In this document: in pieces, positions 13,101 to 28,100 of the stretch | Position numbering within the stretch: position 1 is the first letter of the stretch | Layout: each line of letters starts with the position of its first letter | Assembly: GCA_029721515.1 (NCBI GenBank) | Contig: CM056550.1 | Coordinates: 21,899,619-21,963,618, forward strand | Direction: 5' to 3' | Source: Synanceia verrucosa | Taxonomy: Eukaryota; Chordata; Actinopteri; Perciformes; Synanceiidae | Length of the DNA: 64,000 bases | Made by a program: the position numbers and the translations under genes | The notes under the pieces: model-generated | Database searches by the model: none | Seen by the model: only the letters and a program-made list of their open reading frames with translations | Told to the model about the DNA's origin: nothing

Positions 13101-16100
13101 CCGTCACCGACTATTATCGACAAATGAATTTGTCTGCAACAAATTTTATTATTGATTTTTGCTGCCTACGTTGACTAATCATTGCACGCTTACAAGACGT
13201 ATGGCCTCAAAAAAGACTTGTATGGAATAAGTCAGGCAGCCAACCACCTCACTCTTCATTGAAGGGCATGAAACGCCATGTGCAGCCTGTTACTTTCAGC
13301 CCTGTGCTGTTTGCTTATCAAACCGTATTGTGCATATACGCATTATGTGATCCCCAAAACAACTAGACGAGGCCAGCGAATCCACCAGAACACGAGTGAC
13401 AGTGGAACAAAGACCCCAGGAAATGAATTCAGCTGTACCATGCTGGGACACAAAAAAGGCAGATACAGGGGGAGAAAGCAACAAAACAATGAAAAGAGAG
13501 GTGGGATTAATGTGTGAGCAGCCATCAGAGAGCTGTGCAGCGGGCTGCGTTCAATTAAACTGTCATTAAGAGTGGCCAGAAAAGCCTGTAAAGCCATCAA
13601 CTGCTGCATCTGTGTGTTTGTTTGGAAGTGGGTCACAGGTCCAGCTGATCCAGCATGTTATCTAAACGGCAGGTGCTGGGAGGGAGCAGCTCAAACAAAC
13701 AGCTCTGATAGAGACATAAAGCATCATATTTCCTAGGAAAACTGAAAAAAATGCCCTTGTGATCACTACGATTGGATCTAAGGTGTCATATCGAACAAAT
13801 GGAAGCTCAGAGGACTGGGGAGATTCTTTAAGAGGTGCAATCACAAAGTGAACACAAATGACACCCTGGGAAGATGTTGGGTAAATGACAACCATCAAAC
13901 ACAGTCCTGACATGTGAGGCAATGATGGTGCATCTCTACACAGGCTCCAAATGTGATTCTTGTCGCGTAGGGGGGTTGAATGACAGCTCTGATTACTCAT
14001 AAAGCTGTATTTGCATACCCAAGAGTAAACTGATGTCAATTTGGAAGCAGTGAGGAGGAGAAAATCCATCAGAGGAAAAAAAGGCATGAGGAAGTGGACC
14101 ATATTCTCCCTGGAGTACGGCATGCAAATGATTTTTGGGAAACGTGATAAACAGCGGCACCGTTTGCCGGGGGCTCATTACCATACACAGCCTCTCTGTG
14201 TAAACTCAGGGAGCATCATCATCATCATCTTCAGAGGAATCAGATTACAGAGTCATCCGCCAAGCCAGCACACGACTACGCCCTCTCCACAGCTACAGGA
14301 AGACTCTTCTAAAAACTGGACTGATTGTAATTCTACACTCTGAGCTCACTAATAACCTGCACTAATCTACGCAGAGCATAACATATCATTATAATCAGAT
14401 GAGAATACAGCACTGTTGAAGGAGGGGGTGGAAAAAGGGAGGCAAGAGAAGTGCAGAGAAACCGCTGGTTGGAAAGAGACTGAGCCTCTCGATGTTTTGT
14501 ATAAAGTTGCCTTGGGCTGTGAGCCCACAGACAGAGCCAGCCAGGAAATCCCAGACAAGAGGATTCTCCAAGACGAAAAAAGGCAGAGCGGAGGCAACTC
14601 TCAGTCTGGGTGGGGCTTTTTTTTTTCTTTTTTTTTTGAAAATCCTGGAGTGTCATACAGCAGATACATGACGTCAAGGGACCTGTGGCGAGCAGGAATC
14701 ACAAAGTGATTTTAAATCAAATCATGATCCAGAGAATCAAAGTGGATCCATTATATTCCCCAAGATTCCCACTTCGCTGCACTCCCATCCAAAACTCTGC
14801 TCCGACATGTCATTTAGCATGTGGAAACTGTACGTGAGATCGTATGTCCAAAACTTTTAATATCACAGCAAGCAAACACTAACACAACACAACATAAATA
14901 TCCCACTGGGGCTGCAACTCATTATTATTTCCACTGTCAATTCATCTGTTGATTATTTTCCTGAGTAACTGATTAGTTGTTTGATTTCTAAAATCAGTCA
15001 GAAAATGGTGAAAAATATAGTTTCCCCAAATCCCAAGACAGGGTCCTCAAAGCGTCTTGTGTTGTTCTCTGAGTGCCAGCCCTTTTACAAAACCCAAAGT
15101 GCCTTGTGCCAGCATTTGAGTCATATTTCATGACCCACAGAATATTTTGTACTATGACTCTGAAACCACAGAATAGCTCAAATGAAAGAAGAGACTCTCT
15201 ATATCATCATGAAAAAAAAAAAATGTTTTTACCTTGTTCCATTCTTTTTTTTTATCAGCGGTAGAGTAGAGGCCACTTTCACCAAAATGATTTAGTGCAA
15301 AATGAATTGTGATTAAGTATGACTACTGGTTTCGCCTTGTTGTGAGCAAGGACGAGCCAAAGACGACGAAACAACCCAATCATGTGTGAGACAGAAAGAA
15401 TCCCGAGCTGTGAGGAAAAAAGTCGTAAAGAGTATGTGAATATGAATTTAATACAGTGCTTAAGTTGAATGAGGACCAGTTCAATACGCACACAGCCGAA
15501 TGAGAACGCCGGTTTCCTGGCAGCAGGACTGAACAGAGGACGATTATTACACTCCAGCTGTATTACTATGGGTCTCTGAGGCAAGACGGAGGAGTCAGCA
15601 GAGAGGGGTTTTACACACACACAGTAAGTGATTAAGACGTAAAATGATACACCTAAGCACATGACACTACCTGTCTAACCATATAAATCTATGCATCTGT
15701 TAATGGATCCAACAGGGACGCATTGCCTCACTGCAATACACAGAGGATTAAATTCTACTTCCTGGAGGGAAAACAGTAATATCCAGACGAGGCATGACGT
15801 AGGCATCAATTTAGAAAACGTTCCCTCATTTAGCAACACGTCCTCTGAGACTGGTGCCGTAACAGTGAAGATGTCACCGATTCTTCCCTCCCAGGTCATT
15901 ATTATTATCTCAGTGATTTCAAAGGTAAGACTGGAAAGAGGATAGGAATTCCTATATGGGGTACTGACAGGTGAAATGTATTTAAATGAGCCTTTAGGGG
16001 ACTAAAGTGTACAAAACAAATATCCCATTGTCTGACACAACCTGGTGAAGGCATTAGTATGGGACAGATGTGAGGCGGTCGCAGGCGTTCCCTGTGTTTT

Positions 16101-19100
16101 CTTGATGAGCCCAGCTGGCGGCGAGTTCTGCTGCAGAGCTGACAGGTATTCTTCAGGGATCTGCCAAATGTGGTTAGGGTAACAAGAGGAACATCAGCCT
16201 GGGGGGGGCACAAGGACCTGGTGTCTCAGCAGCACAGTACAGACTGTGGACTCAAAGACACACACTACACAAACTCAAAACTCAATGCGTGTCCCCTTGA
16301 GGTCTAATAAAGATGTTGAATGCATGCGCACTTCCTCATAAAACTTTTGCAACGCTGTTTCAAATCTTGCATTGTTTACATCCATGTTTACGAGCTTCTA
16401 CTAGGTAGAGCTTCCTCTTGGGACCTGATGGAGCTCTCGGGCTGCTTGCCCGCCTGAAGGAGGGATCATCTCCTGCAATTCAATGCAGTGAGCGTACTGT
16501 TTCTGGTTTTGCTTTTCACGCCAAGGTGATCGTCCATCTTTATTTCTTGGGCAGTCAAGATGTTCTTGTGCTCTTTGTTCTGCGACAGGACAGGCAGCTC
16601 CTGCTCAACCTTCAAAATGACACAGAAAGTCTTGGAAAGAAGCCATTCAGCAAAAAAGAAGCATAAAAATTAATAATCCACGAAAGAAATTTTAGTCCGC
16701 TAAGAACAAATCAACCCATTAGATAATTTATGGGAGGAAGCCCTACCAAGAATCCAAGGAGTCATCTTTACAAGTCTTTTTTTGTCTGACAGACTTTCCA
16801 AAACCCAAAGAAATTAAATGTAAATTATCCTTAACATAAAAGCTGGAGCCAAAGAAAGAAAGAATTGACTAAAACTGTTAAAGTTTAATATCTTAAACTT
16901 TGGCCAATACAGGGCAAACATTTGGAAGCAACTTCAAGTTTCTGTTCACAATGTAATATTTTCCTGTTACCAGACCACTGCTGAATAAATGTCAACAAAA
17001 AAAGAGAGTAAGAAGAAAAGAAGGGCTTAGTTTTAGGGTTGAGAAGATTTGCAAGAGTCACTTGAAAAAGTAAAAAAAAAAACAAAAAAAAAAAAAAAAA
17101 AACACTTTGGCTTTTGAGAGTCTGCAAACAACAATCCCAATAAATCTCAACTGCATTCAAATCTCTCACAAACTACCGCAGAAATGGAAAGAAAGAAGCG
17201 ACTGAGTTAAGAAACAAGAGTTACTCTTCATATAATAATCATGTTTATTTTGTTGCGGAGTATGCCAATGAAACTATGATCTTCTTTTGTACAAATTCAA
17301 TCTTGCTTCCAAGCTTTTGGCCTGTAGTGTACATGGGTGTGTTTCTGTGGCTGCTGAGTGTGTGAATAAAGCCCATCAGAAAGAAATAATTGCCCCACAG
17401 TTCAAAATAACACTCAGTTGTTCCTTTCACTTGTTGACAAGATAAAAGGTGAATACACTAACTGATAATGCTGAGACCATCCTATTTCCCTTAATTATTT
17501 TCTTCTCAAGGAGATAATTTCAAACTCTGTAAAAGTAATGAAAGCCTCCAAACGTGTTATTAAAACACAGCGATGCAGTCTGCTGAGATATCGCAAAACA
17601 TCCCCCGTCAGCGATACGCCATGTTTGTAACACTCGTGGAGAAAGAGCTTTCTCAGTGACCTACGAGGGAGGGTTAACGTTATAATTAATTTCAAGTTGC
17701 TCTCTAATAGGGTTTAATAAGCGGTTTAGGCATTCAGACGGAAGCCTGATGGTTCTAATTTAGAAGCAAATGCAGACAGTGAACACGGGATTGTGAAACA
17801 CCAACAAAATCACCATGTTGCCTCTTACAACAATTACATACAACAACCTTTTAGCTGTATCTGCAGTTGCAAAGTGGAGATACTGCTATTGTAATTAACC
17901 TGAAAATGATACAACAGCAGCAGTGCCGGGAGGAAGCAAAACCCCACCTCTCTCTCTCCCTCTCTCTCTCTTGCTCGCTCGCTCTCTCACTGGTAGGACC
18001 AGATTCCCCCTCCCTCTGACTGGAAACCAGCAGGAAATGCCACTTGAGATTATAACTGTATCACAATAGATGGGGCCTTTCCAGTAGGCCATAAGGAAAT
18101 ACTGATGCTTTTCATGGCTACAGGAAGATTAACAATAGGTCTTTTTTAAAGATAAGATAAACAGAGAACACCAAAATATGACAGTGTTCAGCAGAGGATG
18201 CAAGCGGGTTTAAGGCATGAAGAGGGGTGAAGGGGGAAGCAGGTGGAGAAAGCTACGATGTGCCAGATGTGGACGCCAACAGCAGTAATATCTTTTGGCA
18301 GAACTTCCTGCCGTGTGCCCAGCTCCCTCCAACACAGGCCTCCGGGTACAATCCAACGCAGGCCGATAACGCCGCTTCCCTCGCCTCTGCACAGCCTTTA
18401 ATTGAAAATCATCTTCCCAGTACAACAGGGAGAGGGAGCAGAACGTAGCTCATTACGGAGCAGCGAGCAAAGCTTTTCACAGAGTTTCTCACCCAGCGGT
18501 CTCTGGTGTTATTTGTGTCGGTGCTGCGCGAGCATCTCTGCAAAGAAAAACCCACCGGCGACACCATAAGCTCAACAATGACTAAGACGATTTCCACTAT
18601 CAGCTTTCTACATTTTCAACCACACAAAATGCATCTTTTGTCAGACAGATCACAGGGCTGTATTTATTTCATCTGTATTCTGATACAGATTAGCCTTTTG
18701 CACAGCAAGAAGCAGCTAATTATTTCCTGCCCCGTGTTACATCTCCTGTGATACACATGCTAATGAGAGCATAATTACCTTCAAATATTTGAAGAAACTC
18801 TACAAATTGACTCAGCAAGTTTACTTTGAAACATCTAGGGTGACTTCACATGCATATGGCACACTGCTTGATCTTCTTCATCAGATGGTGTTAGCTGCAT
18901 CTTGTAGCGCAAAGTAGAGCAAAATAAACATGCAACAGGAAATGCCTCTGACCCATTCTGCATGCTGTTATTTATAGTCACAGAGCTGAGGCTGTGATCT
19001 ACTGGAGCAGGAGTCACACTGGCAGTGATGAGAGAGCAGCACGCCATCAATACTTTGAAATGTCCTACAGAAAAGAAGAAGGTCGGGAGGATGAGTAATA

Positions 19101-22100
19101 ACGTTAGAAAAGGTTGCCTGCAGTCACACAATGCTTCTAACTGCCAACATCAAACCGTCAAACAGCTATTCTAACACAGCAAGGATTCAAAAACAAACCG
19201 AGCAGATGCAACACTACAACACTGGCACAGGGCTACACAGTTTTTAATACAAACCAAGTATACCTGCTCTACCTCTGATCACACACACCTCTAAAACGCT
19301 CTGTGTTACATCACTGGAACACATGAAGGAACTAACTTCTAGGATGATTCACTGAACTATCACCACCCACAGCGACTGGTTTGGTCACCTGGAGAAAACA
19401 AAAGATCTAATACTGTGACTGCAAAGGTGTGCCAATTTGGGGGTTTTTTTTGTTTGTTTTTTTAAAAATTGCTCAGTGTGAATGACAAATGTAACTTTTT
19501 TGTCTCAGCAGCTGCCGCTTCTGTGCAGAGGAATCACACTTAAACAGATTGCTGTCAAAGTTTTTTTGTCACTTTGACTCAGGACTGATCTGCGCACAAA
19601 TCCATTCCCCTCCTGTTTTTCGAGAATGACTTTGTAAGCGTCATATTTATGGACTTTATTTGGCTTATTCTGTACGTGTGCTTGTGAAGAGCATGTACAG
19701 TACAGTACAGTGTCCCCGAGGTTTCCATTATCTTGTAATTATCTTCTTTTATTTCCTTTAGATGAAGAAAAAAACAGAAAAGCATGCATGATAAGTGCAG
19801 CATTAAAGCTGGGCAGTGTGAACCCTCTCTGATTCATCACTGTTGGATTCATTTACTGGCTGAATGGCTCAGAACAACAATCTGCAAATTGACCTTGATT
19901 TCATCTCATTTCAAACAAAGCAACAGTTTAATCAGTTCAGATGTCATTACAATACATCTGCACAAGTACAGAAAAAAAATGTTAAAATGTTTGTGGAAAA
20001 GTAATTTTGCCATAAAAAAAAAAAAATACTACCCCATGAATAGTTTCATTTAATAGCTTAACTTAATTAGAGTAGCACCGGCCGGACGAGCGCCCTCGAA
20101 AACAATTTGCAGCCTGCAGAAAAACCTAACAGTATGCATCTAATGATATATTAATATGCTAGGCTCCTCTGTTGCTGTGTTTGCAGAGACTTATTCATTT
20201 GTTTACTTTCAGTATCTCACTGTGGTTTCACAAACTGAGCATCAATCGCAGGGGAAGTATTTTTAACTTTTACTTTTGGAACATGCAAAAGCATGACTGC
20301 ACAGTATTGATAACATATGTCTGGGCCTGAATCATGTTCCATAAAATACAAAATACATCAATATTATTTTTATTCACAGACTATGTTGGAGTTTTATACC
20401 AGTTCAGTAAAGCTGAATTGGAGGAAAATTATTATGTTCATCTTTTGGTAATTGAGCAATCATTTTAGTCACAGCTTTGGAAAATTGTGAAAAGCATTTT
20501 CCACTGTTTCCTGACTATTTATAGCTCAGAATGAATAGAGAGCATAATTGGCAGAGTAATTGATAATGAAGATAAACATAGCTGGGAAAGTGCATCACTT
20601 TAATCAGCCAGGTTGCATCAACATACACAAGCAAACACAGAAAAAGGCTGTAAGTAGTTCAGGTAATGTGACATCAGATGAAACTTCATTTGATCAGCCT
20701 CCTTTTTAAAACAGCCAGATCACTTCTTCTGAATCCCTAAAGGTTGATCACAGAGTAGAGCTGTCACTCACTGAAATCTCAAACCGCCTCGCTGCATCAC
20801 TCTGACTTTATCAAGTATTTAGCCAGACACTCACACAAACACACAAAAGGCCATTTCATCAAATGCCAGCTGTACTGAAAGGCTGCCTCTTGCTGCACGG
20901 AGCAATCCAGAGCCGATATGCGACTGCAATCAATGACCAACACGGGACATCTTAAAGGTGAAAAATGCAACATTAATATGAGCCGCATCTGATATTAATG
21001 TTGACATTTTTATAAGTAGAATAGCGTCAAAGTTGTTAAGTCCTGTAACTTCTGCTTGGCATAAATCTCAGTATGTGGGATTAGAAGACTCAACACCGAC
21101 GCAGTATATTAACAATGTTTACTCAGGCAATATCAGTGGAGAATGTCTTCCAGCTTATGAGACTTTAATAAGAGCTTGCATTTGGATGCTGTTCATGCTC
21201 ATCTTTAAGCTATGCATGCAGCCTGGGTCGTACCTGCCAGCAGCCTCTGACTGTCTTCTGAGGTACTGTGGAAGTGAGTCTTCCCAGTGAGCCGGTCCTT
21301 TTAGCCCGTGCTTGACCCAGAGAAACAGACAGGTCGACTGGTGTCAGCTCACCCACTGGCATCCTGGCACAGCCTCAGCTCAGCTGCAAGCTCATCACTC
21401 TGGTAGAAGAAAGCCTCGACTAGAGCGGTCAGCTCGATGGTGTGAAGAATATTAAACACGGACCGAGTTTATATTCACTGCCTGGTCATTCCCCCAGCGT
21501 TTTACTCCAAGATATTCAACTTTCCACAACACATTGCACTGCTTATTCTAGCTTAAGATTGCTGCATATAAAGGAAAATTCAGCAAGCAAACCAAACATT
21601 ACTTGTAATCAGTATGAGTGGGTATTGGCAAGGACTTCACGATACAATACATATCTCGACACGATACATTAATGAAATATAGTGATATTGCGATATATTG
21701 TGATATTCTACATAGATCACTGAGAAATTTAACATGCAGCTTTTAATACAAGTTGTACATACAGTATGTACACATAAGTATGTTCATATATGTACACAAA
21801 GTGTCAAAGTGACCGCTTTAATGTGGATTGTTTTTTGGAATATTTATTTTTTATTAAAATTTTTATTTCACATGATTGAACTTTTTTTTTTTGGGGGGGG
21901 GGTCTGTAAATATTAAGAAATTAAAAATCAATATTATATCGGAAGAAAAAGTATTGCAATATATTGCCATTGCCAACAATGTGCAATGGCAATATAGAAA
22001 TTGAATTCACAACATGTAGAGTACTTCTTAATTTCACCAGTTGACCGATTGTGCTCCCTTATGTTGTATATATGTAGACTTAGTGTTTTTTTAAATCTGC

Positions 22101-25100
22101 TCTGCTGTGTTTTACACATTTACACATTGATGACTGATCTATATTGTTTTAGGATCAGGACAGCCTCCTTTCACTCCTGCTTACTGATTGATCACTCCAC
22201 TTCCTCATTTAGACTGGACTCTAATAAGGGTGCTCAAATTATGTCATACGCCACCTTAATAAAGACATTTTTTGAAAAGTTTGTCATGGAGGGAAAAGTA
22301 CTTTGTCATAATAATCCAATTTGAATTACTGGTTCAATTCGTTTCACGTGAAAATTTTGGGATGTTAAAATCCCTCATTGAGGGATTAATAAAGGAATTC
22401 TTCTTCTTCTTCTTCAAAGCTGAAGCTTGTGAATATAAACCAGCGACTTCATGCAACCACGTTAAGTGCCTGTCTGATATGATATGGCAGTTGGACGGTT
22501 CTTATATATTAATTTGTTCCAGCTGAATCTAAATTATGTAATAACACAAGCCTACATCGGCGACCTTTGTTTCACATTGATGTGTTACACACCATTAGCC
22601 ATCTGTCAAGCTAGCGAAGGCAGCACAGCAGGACTCTTTCCAGACAATGCACAAGCTGCTTGGCGTGTCCACAATCAATACTCAGGGTGGTGGAGAGCGC
22701 CTGGCCACGGAGCAGCCCACATCAATTACTCCCCCATGCAGCGCCATCATACATGATCAACTCAGATATGTGTGCTTGTGTTTCATTTCTTCTTTGTACG
22801 CTGCCAGCCAGGACCATCATGGCTCTTTGTAATTGTCATGGAGGTTCTAAAGTCAAAATGTGTCACCGTCCGTCACCAAGGGCAACCGGTCAAGTTACTG
22901 AACAACTATGGGCCTGGAGGTGAAATCAGAATGAGACTGTAATAGAAAAGATTTGCTCTTAAGACGACATCAGGTCTAAACTAGAGCTACGATTAATGTA
23001 CATGACACGAGCCAGGGCAGCAGCTGTGATCTTAAGCACAGCCCAAAATCTATCATATCTAAATCACAGACTATGAATATTTATATAAAAAAAAAAAATA
23101 TTGAAGCTCAAGGGAAAATTGACAAATTCCAGCCCGAACCATGTAAGTTAGATCGGTCCAATCAGGTTAGGGTGGATCAAAGCTCTTTTCTAAACAACAT
23201 ACATTATTTCTGCACCCTCTGACGTGGAAAAGCATTTTGTAAAAACATGTGACCTACATACTGATGACAATATTAGTCAGCGCCAACCAGCCTTTCCAGA
23301 GGTAACAGCAAAAACATAAACAGCTGAGATCCAGAATGAGGACAAAAAGTCCTTACAAAAGCTACAAAATGATGATTTCACAGGATGTTGACTCAGTTGT
23401 GATTCGTGACATAACATTTTCTCCACATTTACTTGTTCTTTGCCACTGAAGCAGCAATCCAGCTTTGTAAGAGAAGATGATAAATCAGATTTTCACCTGT
23501 ATACTGTTGACTTTTTTTTTTTTTCCTCTTTTCCCCATTCTTGGGCCTCAACTTCTGGCACGACAGTGACACTTAAAACAAGATGTAGGAGTGTTCCTGC
23601 TTTGTCTGAGCAGGGAGCCAAAAAGGAATAGTGTGGAACCACTTAGCTAGGCACTGATTAAATAGGCCAGCTGTCATTTGTCTTAGCCACCATCTCACAG
23701 CGAGCCATCGGGAGCCGCACTATTAGAATTGCCTCACCAAGCAACTCGGCCCTTAGATAATATATGATTCCCTTTCAGAATAGCAAACTCACACTGACCT
23801 CCGAAGACAGACGAGGAGGTTTGCTAGATACAGATGTTTAAGCAGACAGAAAGAGGAACATGTTGTGTTTACAGCGTATTAAAAACTAGAGCAGGATGAG
23901 TTCCCAGGTGGAACGTAAGCAGTGTTCTGCACGCTGACAAAAACAAATAATCCAACGCCATGATGCGCACGCTCGTAAAATTGGAAATTAATGGTGTTAG
24001 TTTAGCTTTCGGGCTCCAGTTGATCGCTCAAGAGACGCACTTCTCACATTCAGCGCTTTAATAAAACCACTTTGTTAGCAAACATGACTGCACACGACAC
24101 ATTGGTCAACACACCGAACAGGAAGAGACAGAAGAAGCATCGCACTGTGGCTTTGTGCAGCCTTTTAATTCGATCCCTCTGATTTCTGGTTTTATTTATG
24201 AGCAAAAGTGGCTGATCATAAACACCACCTGGCTGAAACACAGAGCAAACAAAGATGAAACTGTTTGTTTCCCTCTCAACAAGACAAAATCAGCCCTCTT
24301 CCCTCTCCTCCTGATTAACCAGCAGCTTTATAGTAAAAGCTGATTTTGTCAGCTCAGCTTTTTTTTTTTCCTCGGACAAATTTAAGGTGCGGGGAGAGAG
24401 GACTCTGGTGCTTTCTTCTGAAACTCAACTGTGTAGTTAATATTGTTGAATGCTTTTGTTATGTCAGAATTAATAGTTGTGATATCTGGCAGGGAGCGCA
24501 GCGTTGACAGCCACACTTTCTTTCATTATTTACAAGGCAGTTTCTGAATGAAATGTAATGAAAATAACTCCCAGCATATAAAACCAAGAAGCCGATAAAA
24601 AGGGAACAACGAATTTCACTCTCCCACATTTTACACCAAATAGCTCGAGCCCAGGCAATGAGAGAAGTGTAAAATACGAGGAAGCATGGTTTATGTAGTA
24701 ACCGAGCATTTTAATTGCAAACATATTTGTTAGCTTACTGCACTTCTGGGTGGGAGACCCAGAGTTTTTGCAGTGTGGAGTGGGGCAGGGCGGGGGGATT
24801 CGTAAATGACTTACGGCCTCAGTCGAGAGATGAAGCGTCTCTATTTTCTGCTCCCGATGTGTCACTCACCGCTAACCTGTTCCAAATGAGAGCTGTCTCG
24901 GGCTCGTCAGTCCCGTTGGCCTGCAGTTTAAAAACATGAATCACAGCCACACCAGAGCATGTCACGTTCAGAGCTCACTGCGTAGAAGTATGTGCCCAAT
25001 TGTCGTCTCGGATAATCTGCCAGTCTGTGATTTGACCTACAGGAAGCGCTTCCTGACTGTCCAAACCTGTGGTTGCAAGTCCAGATGTATCTGGTACATT

Positions 25101-28100
25101 TTTCTTTGTCTCATGACAGCAGCACTTTTCACGAGTTTAATTTGAAGTCTCAACAGTGATGTGTAGGTACAGTGCATAGTCCTGTTGCTTAGTGTTCCCT
25201 GGTTTTCTTTCCTGAACCCTCTGACGCCTTAAGGAACAGCAACATCCTGATGAAACAGAATTAATGAGACAACACTTGAAATTTGCATCAAAAAGTATTT
25301 CTGGTTAATTCATCACTGAACCGAGAGACAGCTAAAAAACATTTCCCCAAGGCCCTGTTAAATCACTGTTTTTTTTTTTTAAACTAAGCTTCAAAATGCC
25401 TCGCTGCTTGGCACTTGACAGAAAAATAGCTGGGTAATGAAATCAGCTCAAGGTCAAAAGAGATATTTTAATATTTCTTTCTCCTTGTTTCTGATATCAA
25501 TACAGGTCAAAGAATGAAGTTAGGCCCTGAGCCCGAAACTTTCATTTGAGGTTGGTCAATAATTCCTTTGTGTGTGAGCCTCGCTTCGTGAATGCCGATG
25601 AATCCAGACGATCGGCGGAGTTAAATCCAAGCTGATGGGCAGCATTCTGGACATGCCAGCAGAGCTGAAGACATTGTTTGGAAAAGGAAGAGGAGCTGAA
25701 GCCTTGGGGTATCAATTATACTGGGAAATAATGTAAAAAGCAATAAAGTGGGTTGCCTCTAGTGGGATGAGGATTATTCTAGATTCCAAAAACACGTCAA
25801 GGTGCTGCTCACATACCAAAGCCTTACAACACCAAGTGATGTCTGCATACCAGTGATGGAAGAATTAGTCAAAGCCAATACAACACAACAGTATGTTTAC
25901 AGGCACACTAATAGTCCACAATATTCTGAATGTGATGCGGCTCATCTTAACAGCATATTAGTAGCATAGTAAATTCATTCTCATATTCGTATCTGTATAT
26001 AAGACAATTTTTATACTTATTTTATGTTTATTTTTACATTCTAAGATTTCTACTTATTTTACACTTATTTTATATTTTCGTTATTGTGCACTGAAAAGGG
26101 AGAATCGCTACAATTTCATTGTGCAACTGTATAATGACAATAAAGGACATTCTATTCTATACTATTCTATATTCTGTTTGGATTTTGGATTCAGGCCTAG
26201 GGCTGGGATGATAACTGTATCACGACTGTCATCACCGCAATATATTAAAATAATAAAAAAATAACATATCTCTATATATTTGCTGTTGAAAGTTACAGGA
26301 GTGCATTTTGTGTTTGATATGAAATATAAACAGTAATATTTAGTAACATCCTGTTTTTAAAGCTCGACAGAGAAACAAAACTTTCCACACTGTAGCTCGG
26401 CAGCGGGCAAGTCCATTAACCCTAAGGGGCAGTGGGGTTTTGTTTTCGTATTATTATTAATTATTTCGAGGTTTCAGTACTTATCATGATTAAATTGAAT
26501 ACACGCTGCTTTGTTGACTTGATTTGATTCAAAAATAGCCACAAATCTTGTTACAAAGTCAAACAATGAGTTACCAGTTTGGGCACATTTTATGCCAGAG
26601 GACAAGGAGTGATCGGCAGAGTTGCGGCAATCCCGGCGTACCACGGTAAACTGCCATACCACACTGACTGGGTGCTTTTTTGCCACGGTAATAAACATGG
26701 ACATACACCGCATTCAGAAAACGTGTCACAATTTGGGGTTTTTAACTGCAGTTTGCGCCACATAGCCTGTTTACAAACTAGTTAACGGAGACAAAGTACA
26801 ATACTTGCACTGCTGAATACTTGCAACAGAGAAGGAGAGACTTCAGGCTGTCATGCCTCACTACAGCTAAGGTGTGGTAGTATTGATGAAGCATCCCAGT
26901 CTCTTAAGCTGTTTGAGAAGACTCAACAGACTGGAGGTCATCTCTGAAAGTAGAGATGTTGGACAAGCTGATGTTTGCGTCACTTGAATGAACCGCAATC
27001 CAAGACTTTGGTGCTGAAGTTCTGATGGAAAACCAAGAGAAAAATTGTGCAAACAACTACAGTATAATACAGCTTCGAGGCTTCTGTCAGCATTTTCTGA
27101 AAATGTATAAACTAAAGAATTAATAAGATGGAAAAACTGAAAAATAAGGGACCGTTTTAATGAAAAAGAAAATAATCTGCAGTTAGAGCCCTAATCATGA
27201 TGCTATGATCCAATATCCAGTCTCATATCATAACACTGATATTAAACTAAGACATTACCCAGCTCTAACTGCTATCAGTCACTGAAGAACTCATCTGATC
27301 TTGCTGGAGCTAATGAGCTGCTGAGGTCTTTGGTTGCCACACAGAGGATCATAACGACCAGCAACGCAGCAAAAAAAGAGAAGAAACAAGCAAAAAAAAC
27401 ATGAATATTTCATGGATAATGTTCTTTTTTACAGTCATTACTGTGACACAAATCTAATACGGTTCAATTTCCAATATTGGCTGTTGGAGCTTTTCCTACA
27501 GTGCAAAGCCATGCTTCCACAATCATCCACTGTAATGTGAACGTGCTGGTATGATAACAAAGCCCTTTATTATCACTGCTGCGCTCTGTGTAAAAAGACA
27601 GTAGCATTCATTATTAATACTGCTGTGAAAGGACTTAAAGGAGACGGTTTCCTACATTCACTAATAAAGCCGTGGGGCCATTATGAGAGCAGTAAAACGC
27701 GATGACAAACGTCGCACTGAAACAGGAATGGGTCCACGGTGAGCATAAGAGAGACCACAGAGTGCTCATTAGTGCTACTGGGTCAACACATGCAGTATTA
27801 AAAGTGCAATGGTTGTGCACCCCGTCACACCTCTGCAGCAGTGATGTGGCAGCTGCTTCTCTTCCTAACTGTGACTCATTCACGCTGTGCCCTGTGAGAG
27901 TTTTAAAAGAACATCCACTTTCAAACTCTCATGGATATTTGAGAATATTACCCAGACAATCATTGGCATCATCCTTTTCACACAGTCATATTTGCTCAAG
28001 AAACAAAGTGGCTCTGATGGCATGGACTGGACTGAAAACAACAGGGCTCGTTTGCTGACTCACATGACGATCAGAGCCGTTTGGTGTGACCTGCTGAACT

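Noticed and set aside
13662..14123. 153-codon minus-strand frame in dock1 intron 1
   Set aside because: No match to DOCK1 or any other family I know, and no consensus splice sites framing it.
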